Assembly (NCBI GenBank): GCA_037176885.1
Contig: JAWWNJ010000140.1
Span: 186,001 to 250,000 of the forward strand
DNA length: 64,000 nt
DNA from: Favolaschia claudopus
Taxonomy: Eukaryota > Basidiomycota > Agaricomycetes > Agaricales > Mycenaceae
Direction of reading: 5' to 3'
In this document: piece by piece, positions 42,012 to 53,727 of the stretch
Numbering within the stretch: position 1 is the stretch's first letter
How the letters are laid out: each line of letters starts with the position of its first letter
Notes under the pieces: model-generated
Databases searched by the model: none
The model's input: the letters and a program-made list of their open reading frames with translations, nothing else
What the model was told of the DNA's origin: nothing
Made by a program: the position numbers and the translations under genes

Positions 42012-43687
42012 TGAACAGCAGTGAAACTTTCAGCGCAGACCTTGGTAGGTTCAAATAAACGGACAGTTGAACGACGCAGCAGTTGGCGGCTTGAGTTCGC
42101 CGTACAGTCTCCCTATAGCTTAAGCCAGAACGAGATACGAACGAACAGAGATCCTGCTGGATCGCAGATTTGGAACAGCCTGAGATTTGTTGAATGCTTT
42201 AATGGCATGGAGCAAGCGACTCGACGCGACGAAGATGATAGCGATGAGGGAGAGATGCGCCGGCAGGACAGCTCCAGCATTCAGATCCACAAAGAGCCAA
42301 CCATTGAACCAACCCAAAGCGCGACACGTCGTGCCACCGGTGATCATTGATTTCGCCTGGCATTCAGGTGCACCCCGGTCCAGTCTTCTGTGCTTGCTTG
42401 CTGCGTTCCTCTTCAGAGTTTAGTCTAGGACTGTGACAGAAAGAGCGATCTTCATTGAACCGTTGCCCTAAGCCATCCATAGAGAAAGTTGAGTCTTTTT
42501 CTGGCGACGTCAGAAATTCCAGATTCAGCCTGCAAATACTTACTTATGCCATCGAGAGAAACTTGAGAATAGATCCAAGCTTTTCTCGTCGGTTTTACGT
42601 GTCGTAGACTCTGAGGCAGCATCACAGTCAAGCTCAAACACAATAACGCGTTTATAAATTATGTTGGTTCATGGTCGGAGGAAAGGGAAATTCGGACAAC
42701 GGACCAAAAGTCCGATCAAGTGTCTTCGGGGGGTTTTTTTTTGTGCAGCGTTCAAGTTGATGTAGTGCAGGTTAACCCTTCCAATCTTGCAGACTTCGTA
42801 GGCAGCCTGCAAGATCTTCCAGCCGACATAGTCGGTCCCCCCCTACCGCTAATTTGAGGCCATGGACTTAAAACCCAGCCAGAGGATAAAGAAACAACCA
42901 CCCGAGGAAATGCGCACTGGCATTCGCACTTGTGCCCGACTCGTCGCTGCACGTTGTGTGGGGCTGCAGCTTTCCCGACTCAAGGAGTCAGCGGTTTTAC
43001 CCGCCACTCCAATCATCGTCAAGTCAGCCGACACCCACTAATACTCCGGTCTCCCATGTCCAGTCCTTTGGGAGTGTATCCTCATTTTTGAGCACTCTCT
43101 TCCAAGTGCTAAGTACTAATTTCTTACTTATGGCTTTCTTGCCATACTTAACGGCGTGCCATTCGTCATCGCGCAGTCAATTCCGAGTCGGTTATTGATC
43201 AATCGACAGTCTTTGGGTGTTTGTTCTAAGTTCGAATTTGTGCTTTTTTGGTTCTTACACTTCTTATGCTTGTATTGAGTATGCCCGCCCAGTGTACCGT
43301 GAGTTCCAAGCGAGGGTTTTGTTTCCTGCTTATCTCTGTCAGCTCCATCCGCAGCAAAATCTGGGTGCGAATCGATTTGAAATGTCCAAGTTGACGATTT
43401 GCGAACGACCGCCGATCCCTGCAAGTTACAAGAAAAAACCAGTCGTACGACATCGAAGATCGTCAACGCGAGCCCGACGGAAGAGGCTCACAGCAATGGC
43501 CTCGATAGCGCAGTCCAAGACAGTCCAAGCATATGTTGTCCGAGACCTTGCGGCGTACGACGGCTATCCGATCAATCTGTCCGACGGGGGCGGCCGACGT
43601 AATATGTTCAGTAGAAATGGCGCGACACATCCCGTTGCTTGGAGTATAAAGAGGTAGAGAGCTGCAGTTATTGGTTCAGAAAAAAAA
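42012..43687 (+). other. Gene-poor stretch upstream of the carboxylesterase
   Basis: About 1.7 kb with several unlinked short ORFs and no recognised domain. It includes a 9-bp inverted repeat ATCTTGCAG/CTGCAAGAT at 42,784-42,815. The right end carries the esterase promoter, with a TATA box (TATAAA) at 43,645-43,650, 38 nt before the ATG. Confidence 0.45.
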
Positions 43688-45901
43688 ATGGTTCTCAGTA
43701 TTCTATTCACCTTCTTTCTCTTCGCAAAATTTTCGACTCCGGCAAAAGCCACCGACGTTCCCATCGTTCAACTTGGAACGACCACCCTTACTGGCTCAGC
43801 TTTTCTGAACTTAGAGTTCTACGGAGGTACGTCCCACAGTAACCAAGTTCTATGGTTTTTCTAATTGCGCAAAAGGCATTCCCTATGCCGAGCCGCCTGT
43901 TGGTGATTTGATGTTCAAACCTCCCGTCCCTCTTCGTGGACTCAGCTCTCCGACCTTCGATGCGAGTCATTTTGGTGCCGACTGTCTTCAACCCGGGGTG
44001 GGTTTGACGCGATACATTGTACTCGTACCCTTGTATGCTGATACGATCCAACAGGAGCCAGCCAGTTCCGAAGACTGTTTGACCATCAACGTGTTCAAAC
44101 CTGCCGGCCTCACGAAAGATGTCAAACTCCCGGTTTTGGCATTCATTCACGGAGGGGGGTACATCGGTAAGCTTTATATCAACGTTCACGAATGGTACTG
44201 ACTTCCGCTTCAAGCTGCCTCGGCCGCGAAATTCAATGCCACTGCCATCATGGAGCAAAGCATCTCTCGAGTACGTTGAAGAATTCATACCGTATTATTT
44301 GGATCGACATTCTGATGATTGAATAAAATTCAGGGAACGCCTATAATTTATGTCAGTTTCAACTACAGGCTCGGGCCACTCGGATTCCCCCCTGGCCGCG
44401 AAGCGGCGGCCTCCAACGCCCTCAACCTGGGACTCAAGGATCAACTTGTCGCACTCCAATGGATACAAGACAACATCGCGGTGTTCAACGGCGACAACTC
44501 CAAGGTCACCGTATTCGGAGAGAGCGCTGGCGCGATGTCAATCGCAGCCCACCAGTTGAACCCCAATTTCGAAAATCTTGCGCGCGCAATCGTATGTTAC
44601 ACACTCCATTCAAATCTGGACTCCATTGACTTTCGTTGAGATATTGGAATCGGGAGGCGCCGCGTCTGGCCATCTTTTCCCACCATCCCGCGGCCAAGTC
44701 GATTGGGACAATTTTGTTAACGCTGTTCCCGAGTGCGCCGAGTGCAAGGAGAATGCGTTTTCCTGCCTCCGGCGCGCAAATTCAAGCGATCTGCGCAATG
44801 CCATCGGAACCTTTTGGGGTCAGTCGAAAGAAGGGTATCCGTTCGTGCCTGTGCTTGACGGTCCAAATGGGCTGCTTCCCGAACTTCCTTCCGGGCTCAT
44901 CGCGAAAGGAAAGTTTGCGCGTCTGCCATTCATCACTGGCGCGAATTTGGATGAGGGTGAGCACTAGTATTTGAAACTTGAATTCAACCCTCATCAGCAT
45001 CTCGCACCTCGACAGGCACTTTTCTCACACCACCGACCGTCAATTCAACTGCAGACGTCGAAGCAGTCCTGATGTCCAACTACACAACTCCGACCATCCC
45101 CTCGACGCAATTGAAAGCCGCCATCTGCGAGCTGATGAAGTTATATCCCGACAACCCTGCGTTGGGGTCTCCGTTCAACACTGGGAACGAGACATTCTCA
45201 CTGAGCCCTCAATGGAAAAGAGTGTCTGCAATTGGCGAGTTTCAACTTCTAAATTTCAGTTGCATATGCTAACAGACCTAACATGTACTAGTGGGAGATA
45301 TCTGGTTCCACTCTCAGCGTCGCGCTCTAATGCAGGCTGCTGCTAAATTCGGCGTCAAAACCTATGGATATCTACTCACCGACCCTGGCGCTCCCGCAAT
45401 TGGAGAACCGACCATTGGACCTACCGGCAATCCCGCGGCGTTGGGCGGTGAGGCATTGTTCAAAACTTGATCAAGTTTCAACTAACCCGTTCAATTCCAG
45501 TCTCACATACGGCTGACCTGCTTTACATATTTGGCCTCAACGCAGCCTTTGGAAGACCCGAGTCCGCGCAAAAGCTTGGTGTGCAGATGATCGACTACTG
45601 GGTTTCATTCACCAACAGCCTGGATCCCAATGATGGCCGTGGTTCAGCTCGTACGAATTCTTCCTTGCGAAATATGTGTACCATTGAACCTCATCATGCA
45701 TCTCCTACAGGTCCTATGTGGTCTCAATACTCTTCTAATAATCAGAAGATTATCGAACTCACCAGCGTCAATATGTCAATGATTCCGGTACGTCTCAATA
45801 CTTGTCCGTGAGCCTATCAAACTCATTACTGGCTGCAGGACAACTACCGCGAACGCCAGATTGATTTCATCAACTCGCATGCTGCTGTGTTCTCTCATTA
45901 G
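43688..45901 (+). CDS. Secreted type-B carboxylesterase/lipase
   Basis: Alpha/beta-hydrolase of the cholinesterase-lipase family, predicted extracellular. ATG 43,688 starts a signal peptide (MVLSILFTFFLFAKFSTPAK, then AT). After several introns: GIPYAEPPVGDLMFKPPVPL, SEDCLTINVFKPAG, the oxyanion segment FIHGGGYIG, YVSFNYRLGPLGF, the nucleophile elbow VFGESAGAMS, and ANLDEGTFL with the catalytic Glu next to a splice junction. The catalytic His is in VSHTADLLYIFGLN. The end DNYRERQIDFINSHAAVFSH stops at 45,899-45,901. I count about ten introns. The complete triad suggests a working enzyme; the substrate (ester, lipid or toxin) cannot be told. A TATA box lies at 43,645. Confidence 0.9.
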
Positions 45902-46405
45902 CCGGTCTCCGTGGTTTCTTTCAATATTTCTCTTCGTTTACAGTCGTTTACCTGCCGATACGAGTAATAAGTTTTGTTAGTCTTTCGGTATTTTTAATAA
46001 CACATACGATTTCGCATCGTGATACGTGCTGCGTTGGTGCATCGTCAACGATTGTACAGCATAAGACTTTTCAGAGAGACGGGCAAGGCTATCAAGCGCC
46101 CAACAGTCAAGTGGGCGAAGCGGAAGATAGACAGCTGAGTTAGGTTTAGGGATGATAAAGACTTTGGCGGTCCAATGGTTCGTACTATGAGCGAGGTAGA
46201 AGAGAACAGAGGATGTCCAAGTAAAGAAAACAGATAGCTGCTGCAAACACTGGCAGAACCCCTCTCCGTTCAAGCGCTTTCTCCAGGTAACACGCTTGAG
46301 TTTGGGTGCGAAGTCGGTACTGCCATCAACATCCGAAACATTTATCTGGCAATCGCTTGCGGCGAGCGAAGAATACACGACACCAAGCGCGACAACAGGG
46401 GAGAG
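45902..46405 (+). other. Intergenic between esterase and NLR-like 3' ends
   Basis: A 504-base stretch between convergent stops. A minus-strand open frame of 133 codons lies mostly here, but it has no recognised features and is probably 3' flank. Confidence 0.5.
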
Positions 46406-49400
46406 CTAAGATCGGTGTGAGAGATGCAGTGAAAACAAGCGCCGGTGGATCTCAGCCATCTCCCTCTTCTGGTAGGAACGCTCGAAGAGTATTCGTGCCT
46501 CCTCCCATAACTCCTCCGCTCTGGCAAGATCCCCTCGCCCATGATGTACTTCACCCATAGTCCGCGTGCATTCAGCCCTGCTCTGATGCACATCCATAAT
46601 CGTAAACCCCTCCAACGCAATCTCAAAGACACTGAGCGACGTATCCTATTCCCCCTGTCGCGCCAGGACGTCCGCAAAACACCTGAGCGCATGATGCAGC
46701 ACCAGCTGATTCCGCGTCGGCGCATGCAGCGTGAATGCCAAGAACACCGCAGCCCAACGCGCGGACTCTGCGTCGCCATGCACAGGGTGTGTCGGATTCG
46801 CCAATTTAGCGAGGCAACACCCAGCAAGTTCGTCATCGTCGCCTCGCAGCGAAGCCCAGAGCCTGACGTACTCCGCTCGAGCGCGGGATGCTTCGCCCTC
46901 ACGCAACAGGAAGTCGGCACGGTAGACGTCGCAGGCGTTGACACCACGCGGGTATTGTGCGTTTCTGAAGGTTGTCGTTGCGGTGTCGAGAGTTCGCGAG
47001 ACAATCTCAGCGCTGACGCCAGTCATAATCTGCAGGTACGCAACGTTCACAAGAGCATACGCGTGGGTGACGGGAGACTGGGCGACGGAGGTCTGGCTCA
47101 AGATGAGCTCATGAAGGCGCCGCGCCTCAAGGTACTCGGTCTTGAGCTGGTACACATCGGCCTCCGTATTCAGCATCATGTTCTCGAACTCTCCCCCCTC
47201 CATGCCCGTCCGTTGCACCAATTCCTTCGCCTCAGCGACCAGCTGTAACGTTTGTCTGAAGTCGCCGAGGGAGGTACAGCACATGGCTTGAATTCGAATC
47301 CCAGCTCTCTGACCATTGATCTCTCCAGTCGGGAGCGAGATCTTATGAACTTCACCGGCCAAGCGACGGCTCTCCAAGTAGCGGCCGCCGAACCAAGCCA
47401 TCGAAGCCAAACCGCTGAGCGCTCGGACCTGAGCGACATCACTGTTGCATCGCGACGCCAGCGACAGCGCACGCTCGAAGAAACCTCTTGCTTTGGGGAG
47501 ATTCCTGACTCGGTCGAGGTAATACTCTGCAACGACATTATAAAATCGAGCTATCACCACCCCTCAGTATCCGATGGTCCTCGAGAGACATGCATTAGCC
47601 TCACCTTCGCCGTCCAGATCTTGGATGACGTGAAAATGTTCTATAGCTTCTTCGATTGACTTTTCGGGGTTCGGAACCTTGTAAAACTGCCACGCCTGGA
47701 ATTCTTCTGTAATAAACCAAGCGTGTAGCTCGTGGTCGTCCATGCCTTCCATCATCTGTGGAAGTCGCAGCAGGAGCGGTGTCAGACCACGACCCATCAC
47801 GCGATTAAGCTGATTGAGCAGGATGACGCTTCGCATGGTCTCGCCAACGTCTACCGGATCCCTCTCAAGACCATAGAGCAGCATATTGTGTATGTTCCCG
47901 AGGTTAGAGAGTAGACGGGGTATTAGGTCGGCCACGAACAAGGTGCGGTGCATGAATGTGGACCAGATGCTAAGGAGACTGCTAAAGTGGGACCGTAGGG
48001 GTCGTACTAACTCTGGCTTGGGCGGACGCGCCGTGGATATGTATTCACGGATGGGAGTCAGCACCTTGAATCGACCGGTGTGATCAAAGTAGGCGAGAGA
48101 GGTGCGGACAAGGGTGGTCTTGCAACCAGACATGTCGGGGATGGCTAACTGGCTCTGCACGAGATCGACATCCAAAATCCCATCCGACATCAGAGACATA
48201 AGGCGGAGGAGCGCATCTGAGTGAGGAGAAGCACGCATGCGCGGACTCGAAAGCGAAAGCATGATTGAGATCTCCAAATTGGAGCGCTTGTCGAATCCGT
48301 CAGAGAGAAGGGTGGTTCTCTCAGATTCCCAACGGGTGAAAGTAGCCGCGCATCCTTCGGAGCCAGCAATTGTAGCAATGAGCTGCACTGCGAGCGGCAC
48401 GTTGTCGGTAAGGTCCAAGAGTTTGTCAACCTCAGTATCGTTCTCTCCGAATTCATCGGCAATATCCACGAATGTTTGGCGAGCAGCATCAAGCGAGAGA
48501 GGCATCAAGGGGCGTAAAAAGGGACGCGTCCAGTTCACTTTTCCAGGCCTTTCAGCCCCGCGCATCGTAACCTATATAGATATTGTCGGTTGGTCACGTC
48601 TAGGGAGGGGATACATAAGGACCAGGAGCGAGAAGTGCGGCACATCCGTCAATAACGACAGGAACTCTTCGACTTGAGTACGAGTCTCCATCGGTTCCCA
48701 AGGCGTCTCGAAGTTGTCTAGAACCATGAGGCAGGCGGGCCCTGCAGACAACTGACGAACTATAGCCTTCGCTATTCCTCGAGATGGCTCGAGACCGAGG
48801 TTTGAAGCAATGATAGCGACGAGAGTCTCGCTCGTGTGCGCCGAGTCGCAGGAGATGGAGTGACGGGTAGGATATTTCTCCACGATCTTGTTATCATGGA
48901 GCGAAGCAATAGCCAGACAGGTCTTCCCCATGCCGCCAGGCCCGAGTATAGCTATTCGCGGGAAGCCGCTTTGGAGGGCCTCGACGATGGACTGCAGCTC
49001 GTGATCGCGGCCGTGGAATATTTTAGGAGCAGCGGGAGTTAGCGAGAGGGAGCCAGAACTACATGCTAGTGAGTCTTCCGAAGTGAAGTAGGCGTGTATC
49101 GCGTACATACCTGGCCCCCAAGTCGAATGGCGCCGAGCGCCGCTAAGGAAAGAGTTAAGACAGTTCAGTTCAGTCAGGCTTCACTTATGCCGCACCGTAT
49201 ACGAACTACTCGCGTCGCTCTCCCCTGCCAGTGGCTCCATGAATTCGCCGTGATCGAGTTGTGCACCGTCTTGGAATTTATTCAACTCGACCGACGCAGC
49301 GATCCGAGATTGGGTCTAGCGAGCTACAGTCAGTGGAATGAAACACATCTTTTGATTGTAAATACGCACACCTAAGACTTCCAACGCCTGTTTCAAGCCC

Positions 49401-49911
49401 GCCTTGCAAACCTCCAATTGTGCAATCTCTTCGGTCTGCCGAAACAATTGTCGGATTTTGCTTGCCCTTTGCTGTTTTTCAATCCATATTTGGAGTTTAT
49501 TGAGGGTTCTGCGCCCGAGATTAGCGTGAGTCAACAAACCAGGAACTGAGCCATACTCAGCGAAAAAGCCTATATCGTGCAGCACAGTTGATGGGAGCAA
49601 GCTGTTGGGCCCAGAGGCAACCTGAAGAGCAATGATGCCGCGTAAAACGTCATGGATTCGCTCAGCCATTCGCACAAGTTCTTCGGTGTGGGACTTCAGA
49701 GTCTAATGTTATCGCTCGGTTGAGCGGCATACAGTTACCAGGTGCACCAGGCACGTACCAGTATACGACCGAGAATGTTCTTTGTGATGGAGGCGGAGGT
49801 TGCCAGGAATGGCGTTTGCGACGATTCCGCGAGCAAGGCGAGCGCAGAGGCCGCATCTGCGGTGGATTGGATGACTTTTCGGGCCGCTAGTCCCTTGAGA
49901 ACTGGGGCCAT
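46406..49911 (-). pseudogene. NLR-like protein (helical N-terminal domain, NB-ARC, TPR) with in-frame stop
   Basis: Basidiomycete STAND-ATPase, the architecture used for self/non-self recognition and programmed cell death. The ATG at 49,911 (MAPVLKGLAARKVIQSTADA) opens an all-helical N-terminal domain (SHTEELVRMAERIHDVLRGI) that resembles the HeLo/MLKL-like bundles of fungal NLRs; that comparison is inference. The NB-ARC domain has KIFHGRDHELQSIVEALQSG, Walker A ILGPGGMGKT, Walker B ACLMVLDNFETPWEP and the GLPL-like DNVPLAVQLIATIA. An intron joins FSLL to VTMRGAERPGK. TPR-like helices fill the second half (FYNVVAEYYLDRVRNLPKAR, AMCCTSLGDFRQTLQLVAEA). At 46,646-46,648 an in-frame TAG follows RQGE, yet homologous sequence continues in the same frame (DTSLSVFEIALEGFTIMDVH) to 46,406. 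Translation would lose about 79 residues, the last repeats. About 1,080 codons in all. Confidence 0.8.
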
Positions 49912-50785
49912 AATTGTCCGGAACGCTCCATCTCGACTGAATATAAGTCGTCCTTACACAAGCCGAGATATGCATCCGGAATATGATTCCCCTGGTTATT
50001 CCAGCAGATAGAAGCAAGAGGTACTCACACCGACCCAATCGTTCAGTTCATTGAGACAGATATTGAGGAACAATCACGGACAGCTAGTTATTTTGGGTTA
50101 AATTTGTCGCGGCCTTTGGTACCGTCTCGTTGACAGTAGCAGATAGAGTAGAGAGACAAGACGTATGATAGGCGATTAGGGTCCGAGACTGAGGAAACTT
50201 GAAGCTTGTCTTCGCAAAAGTTCTTGAGGCCTGAAGCATGAGATTCCCATTTGTGTTCCCATTTTTGTTCCCATTCCGGGCGAGTAGTTTTTCTTATGAG
50301 CGTCGGCCGCTGCGGCCTGCGTCGGCTGCCTGCGTCCAAGCACCGACATGGTAGGTGGTAGCTGGAGTATGCCAGTGGTCCATGATGAATGCAGAAGCCA
50401 ATTAACGGTTGCAGGCGTGCGAAAATACACACTGGCACCTGCAACACTTGCCACTTACTTTCAACCGCTACCGCGACCTCCAACCATCCACAGGTTCTCT
50501 TTGATCAAGCAATGTTCCTTCAGATTCTCGTATTCAATTATTCCGGAGTTTGGAACAATATCTTACCCGTCACTCCTCAATTTTGGCACGCGCGCGCGTA
50601 ATGGGTTTCGAAATAGCGTTCAAATGCGCACACGTCCTTCCTGTGGTGCTCACCCACCTCCAAGTTAGAGAGACTATACTCATGACCAGGCTATGCCGTG
50701 GGCTTTTACTTCGCCATTCGTCAGTTGACCACGGAGAAGTCTGACGGCGCGGCATTCCGCCGCATCCACTTTGTTCTCTCATTCC
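49912..50785 (+). other. Divergent promoter region NLR / P450
   Basis: An 874-base stretch. It has overlapping short ORFs on both strands with no recognised domain. No TATA box is clearly placed and no GTGAC cluster is seen. Confidence 0.5.
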
Positions 50786-52868
50786 ATGTCTGCTCTCGAC
50801 CTTGGCTTGTACATCTCCTTAGCTGCCGTCGTTCTGTCTCTCCTGGTGCTCCGATTGAGACCCATACGCGCCCAAAACCTACCTCCTGGCCCTGGCACGT
50901 ATTTCGTTGCTTCTCCGTCGTCCAAGAAAACTATTGAACGACATATGCAGCTCCAACCAGCTGGCTTGTAGGCAACAGGAATCAAGTTCCATCCACAAAG
51001 CCGTGGCGATGGTTTCAAGAACTCAATGAACAATACGGTCCTGTGGTATATCTGCAGATGGGCCGTACACCCACTGTGGTCATTGGAAGCGCTCAAGCTG
51101 CTTGGGACATACTGGAGAAAAGGTCTCCGGTGACGAGCTCTCGACCGCGTTTCATCATGGTGCGTCAGCTTTGATTTTTGAGGTGAAAGCTACTAAAGAG
51201 GAGTACAGAGTCAAGAAATCATGAGTAATAACATGCGCGGGTTGATGTCCACGAACAACGCGCTTTGGAGGAGGTGGCGTCGAGTGAGCATTGTTCTTCG
51301 ATGAAGGGATTCACATCTCAAGAATTTAGGTTCTCCATGGTGCGAAAACTCGTACCAAACACGCGAAAATGCAGGTTTCATTCCTTCCCAGGTGCCTTCA
51401 TGCAAAAGGCCACAGAAACGTACAAACCGATCCAGAACTCTGAATCAAAACAACTCATGTATGAACTCACCCACACTCCCGCCAAGTATCGCGAGCATCT
51501 CGAACGCTATGCAACCTCTGTCGCAGTCGTAGTGACGTACGGTCGACGGGTGCACGACATCTACAAGGACGAAGTTGTCTGCCTCAATCGGCAGTCGATG
51601 GACTACCTAACCAGCGTCAAGTGCGTATCTCTTACTCCACTCCCAAACGACACTCTAACATCGCGGCCAGCATTCCCGGGAAATATGTCGTCGAGAGCAT
51701 CCCCGCGCTCCTCTATCTCCCGAGTTTCTTGACGCCATGGCGGACTGCCGCACTGAAGCAACGCACGCGCGACATCGAGTATCTCACCCGTCTAGTGCAC
51801 GAGGTGAAAGCCAAGATGGCGAGCGGCCGTGCCACTCAATCGTTTTGCCGTCAACTCATCGAAGAGCGCGAGAAGAACGAGATGACCGAATTAGAAATAG
51901 CCTACGCCTGCGGTCAGGCTCCCCTCACCCGCCATTATGACTGTTTGCTCATCATCTTCATCCAGGCACTCCCTTCGGCGCAGGCGCTGAAACGACCGCA
52001 GGCAGCCTCTCGTCTTTCATGCTTGCCTGCGCAGCCTTCGGCCCCTCATTCATTCCGAGAGCGCAGAAAGAGCTCGACAGCGTCGTCGGATCCGACCGCA
52101 TGCCCACCTTCGAAGATTTCGACAGCCTCCCGTACATCCGCGCCGTCGTCAGCGAGACCTTACGTTGGCGCCCCGTCGCCGTCCTGGGTGGTACGCCCCA
52201 CGCGAGCACAGAGGACATCGTATACGAGGGGATGCTTATCCCGAAAGGGAGTACCATCATAGCGAATCTGTGGGGCATCCATCTCAATGCTGCGGATTTC
52301 CCGGACCCCCACCGGTTCGACCCTGAACGGTTTGGACTCACTCTCGACTCGCAGTGGCATCCTTTCGAATTAATTCTCTTCTAGATTCATGTCGAAACGA
52401 GAGTATCCAGGACCATGGCAGCATTCGGTATGGTTGCTCGAATCTTTGACTACTTACTAGCTATATCTTGCGTCCAGAGCTTCGGATATGGCAGACGAGT
52501 ATGCCCCGGGCAATACCTTGCCTCCAACAGTGTCTATATCAAGTGAGTTATCTCAGGCCCCATTCAAAATAGCAGCTCAACGGCTATACTTAGCATCGCC
52601 CGCATTTTGTGGGGATTCAATCTTGGCAAGGCTCGTGATGAGCAGGGACAAGAAATTGAGGTCGACACGCTTGCGTATACCGATGGTGAGCACTACAACA
52701 TCCAATCTTTTCTCATCGTCACTTCCTGAGCACGGATGCGACGCAGGTTTCAATAGCGTACCCCAGCCCTTCCCGATGTCGATTTCACCGAGATCGCCAG
52801 CTCATCTGGCAATCATCGAACGCGAGAACGAGGCTGCCCAGGAAGAAATGAAGACGTACGACCTGTGA
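50786..52868 (+). CDS. Cytochrome P450 monooxygenase
   Basis: Microsomal heme monooxygenase of the fungal secondary-metabolism/detoxification type. ATG 50,786 gives a membrane anchor (LGLYISLAAVVLSLLVLRL) and the proline hinge NLPPGPGTW; an intron with its acceptor before CTGGCTTG joins to WLVGNRNQVPSTKPWRWFQE. Later blocks are VYLQMGRTPTVVIGSAQAAW, LWRRWRRVLHEGFTSQ, the I-helix GTPFGAGAETTAGSLSS, the K-helix ETLRWRP, the PERF-type FPDPHRFDPERF, and the heme loop FGYGRRVCPGQYLA with the ligand Cys. It ends EMKTYDL at 52,868. About eight introns. All hallmark motifs are intact. It precedes an MFS gene on the same strand and may be co-regulated with it; the CYP family is not assigned. Confidence 0.92.
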
Positions 52869-53727
52869 TTTTGTAGCCTCTCTGTCAAAAACAATGTCAT
52901 GATTTGCTGGACTTCGGTTAACAAAAAGTTCCTCGGTTGTGACGACAACGGCTTTGGTGGCTGTACGACGGGATTTCCTGACGGAGAAATGGGAAGCAAC
53001 CTCTGCTCCCGAGTGTAAGTTGACATGCTCCAAACCAACTTGCTTTCTGTCTTTGTTCTGCCTCAATCTTCAACGATTCGATTGCAAAAACACAATTCCT
53101 TCCAAGCAAAGGGGCAGAGCGCTAAACCAGGTACGTACAGTAACGTGTTTCGGATCTGCTTCTTGATGACTCACGGCGATTCACGGCGTTAGACACCGCA
53201 TCGTTAACGTTTTCCCGTTGTGCATCTCTCAGTAACAACTCGTTAAAGCGACAAAACCATGTCTTCCACCCTCTGACCCTCATCTACCTCTCGACCTCTC
53301 TTTGAAGCGGTCTACGGAGCCCGATCTAGCACAGATCAGCATCTTCGTCGTGTATGTTTGAGAGAATTTGGTATGGTTCTTTCCGTTCTTTCCTGCCCCA
53401 TATCTTCCCCACACCCCGGGACTCATGACCTCCCATCATTGGTATCAACTTCAATTCGGGGGTTTTTTCGTCAATTTTTCTGTCACGCGTAAGCGGTTCT
53501 TCCTAACTTTGGCCCTTTCAAGACGCGAAGAACCAAGACGGAGCCGGGGCTAAACCATTGGCCCGACCGTTTATCACCCCGCCCCCGCGTGATCACTCAA
53601 TTTTCTCGCTTAAGCTTACGCCACTCGCATATTTAAATAATGGACTACCGAGCCAGCCACCGCGAGAGCCTGCCTCCGCCCACCGTCCCGACAAAACCGT
53701 CACCAAGTTTTCTGGGAGCGCGAAATC
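52869..53727 (+). other. Intergenic, P450 to MFS promoter
   Basis: An 859-base stretch. The AT-rich box TATTTAAATAA at 53,630-53,640 lies 88 nt before the MFS start. The remainder has no supported gene. Confidence 0.5.

Noticed and set aside
42784..42815. 9-bp inverted repeat ATCTTGCAG/CTGCAAGAT
   Set aside because: Short stem with a 14-nt loop and no flanking duplication; can occur by chance.
43217..43657. 146-codon ORF before the carboxylesterase
   Set aside because: Starts at a non-ATG codon, has no domain and overlaps the esterase promoter and TATA box.
45977..46378. 133-codon minus-strand ORF
   Set aside because: Lies just after the NLR-like stop with no recognised features; taken as 3' flank.
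48237..48677. 146-codon plus-strand ORF
   Set aside because: Antisense to the NB-ARC region.
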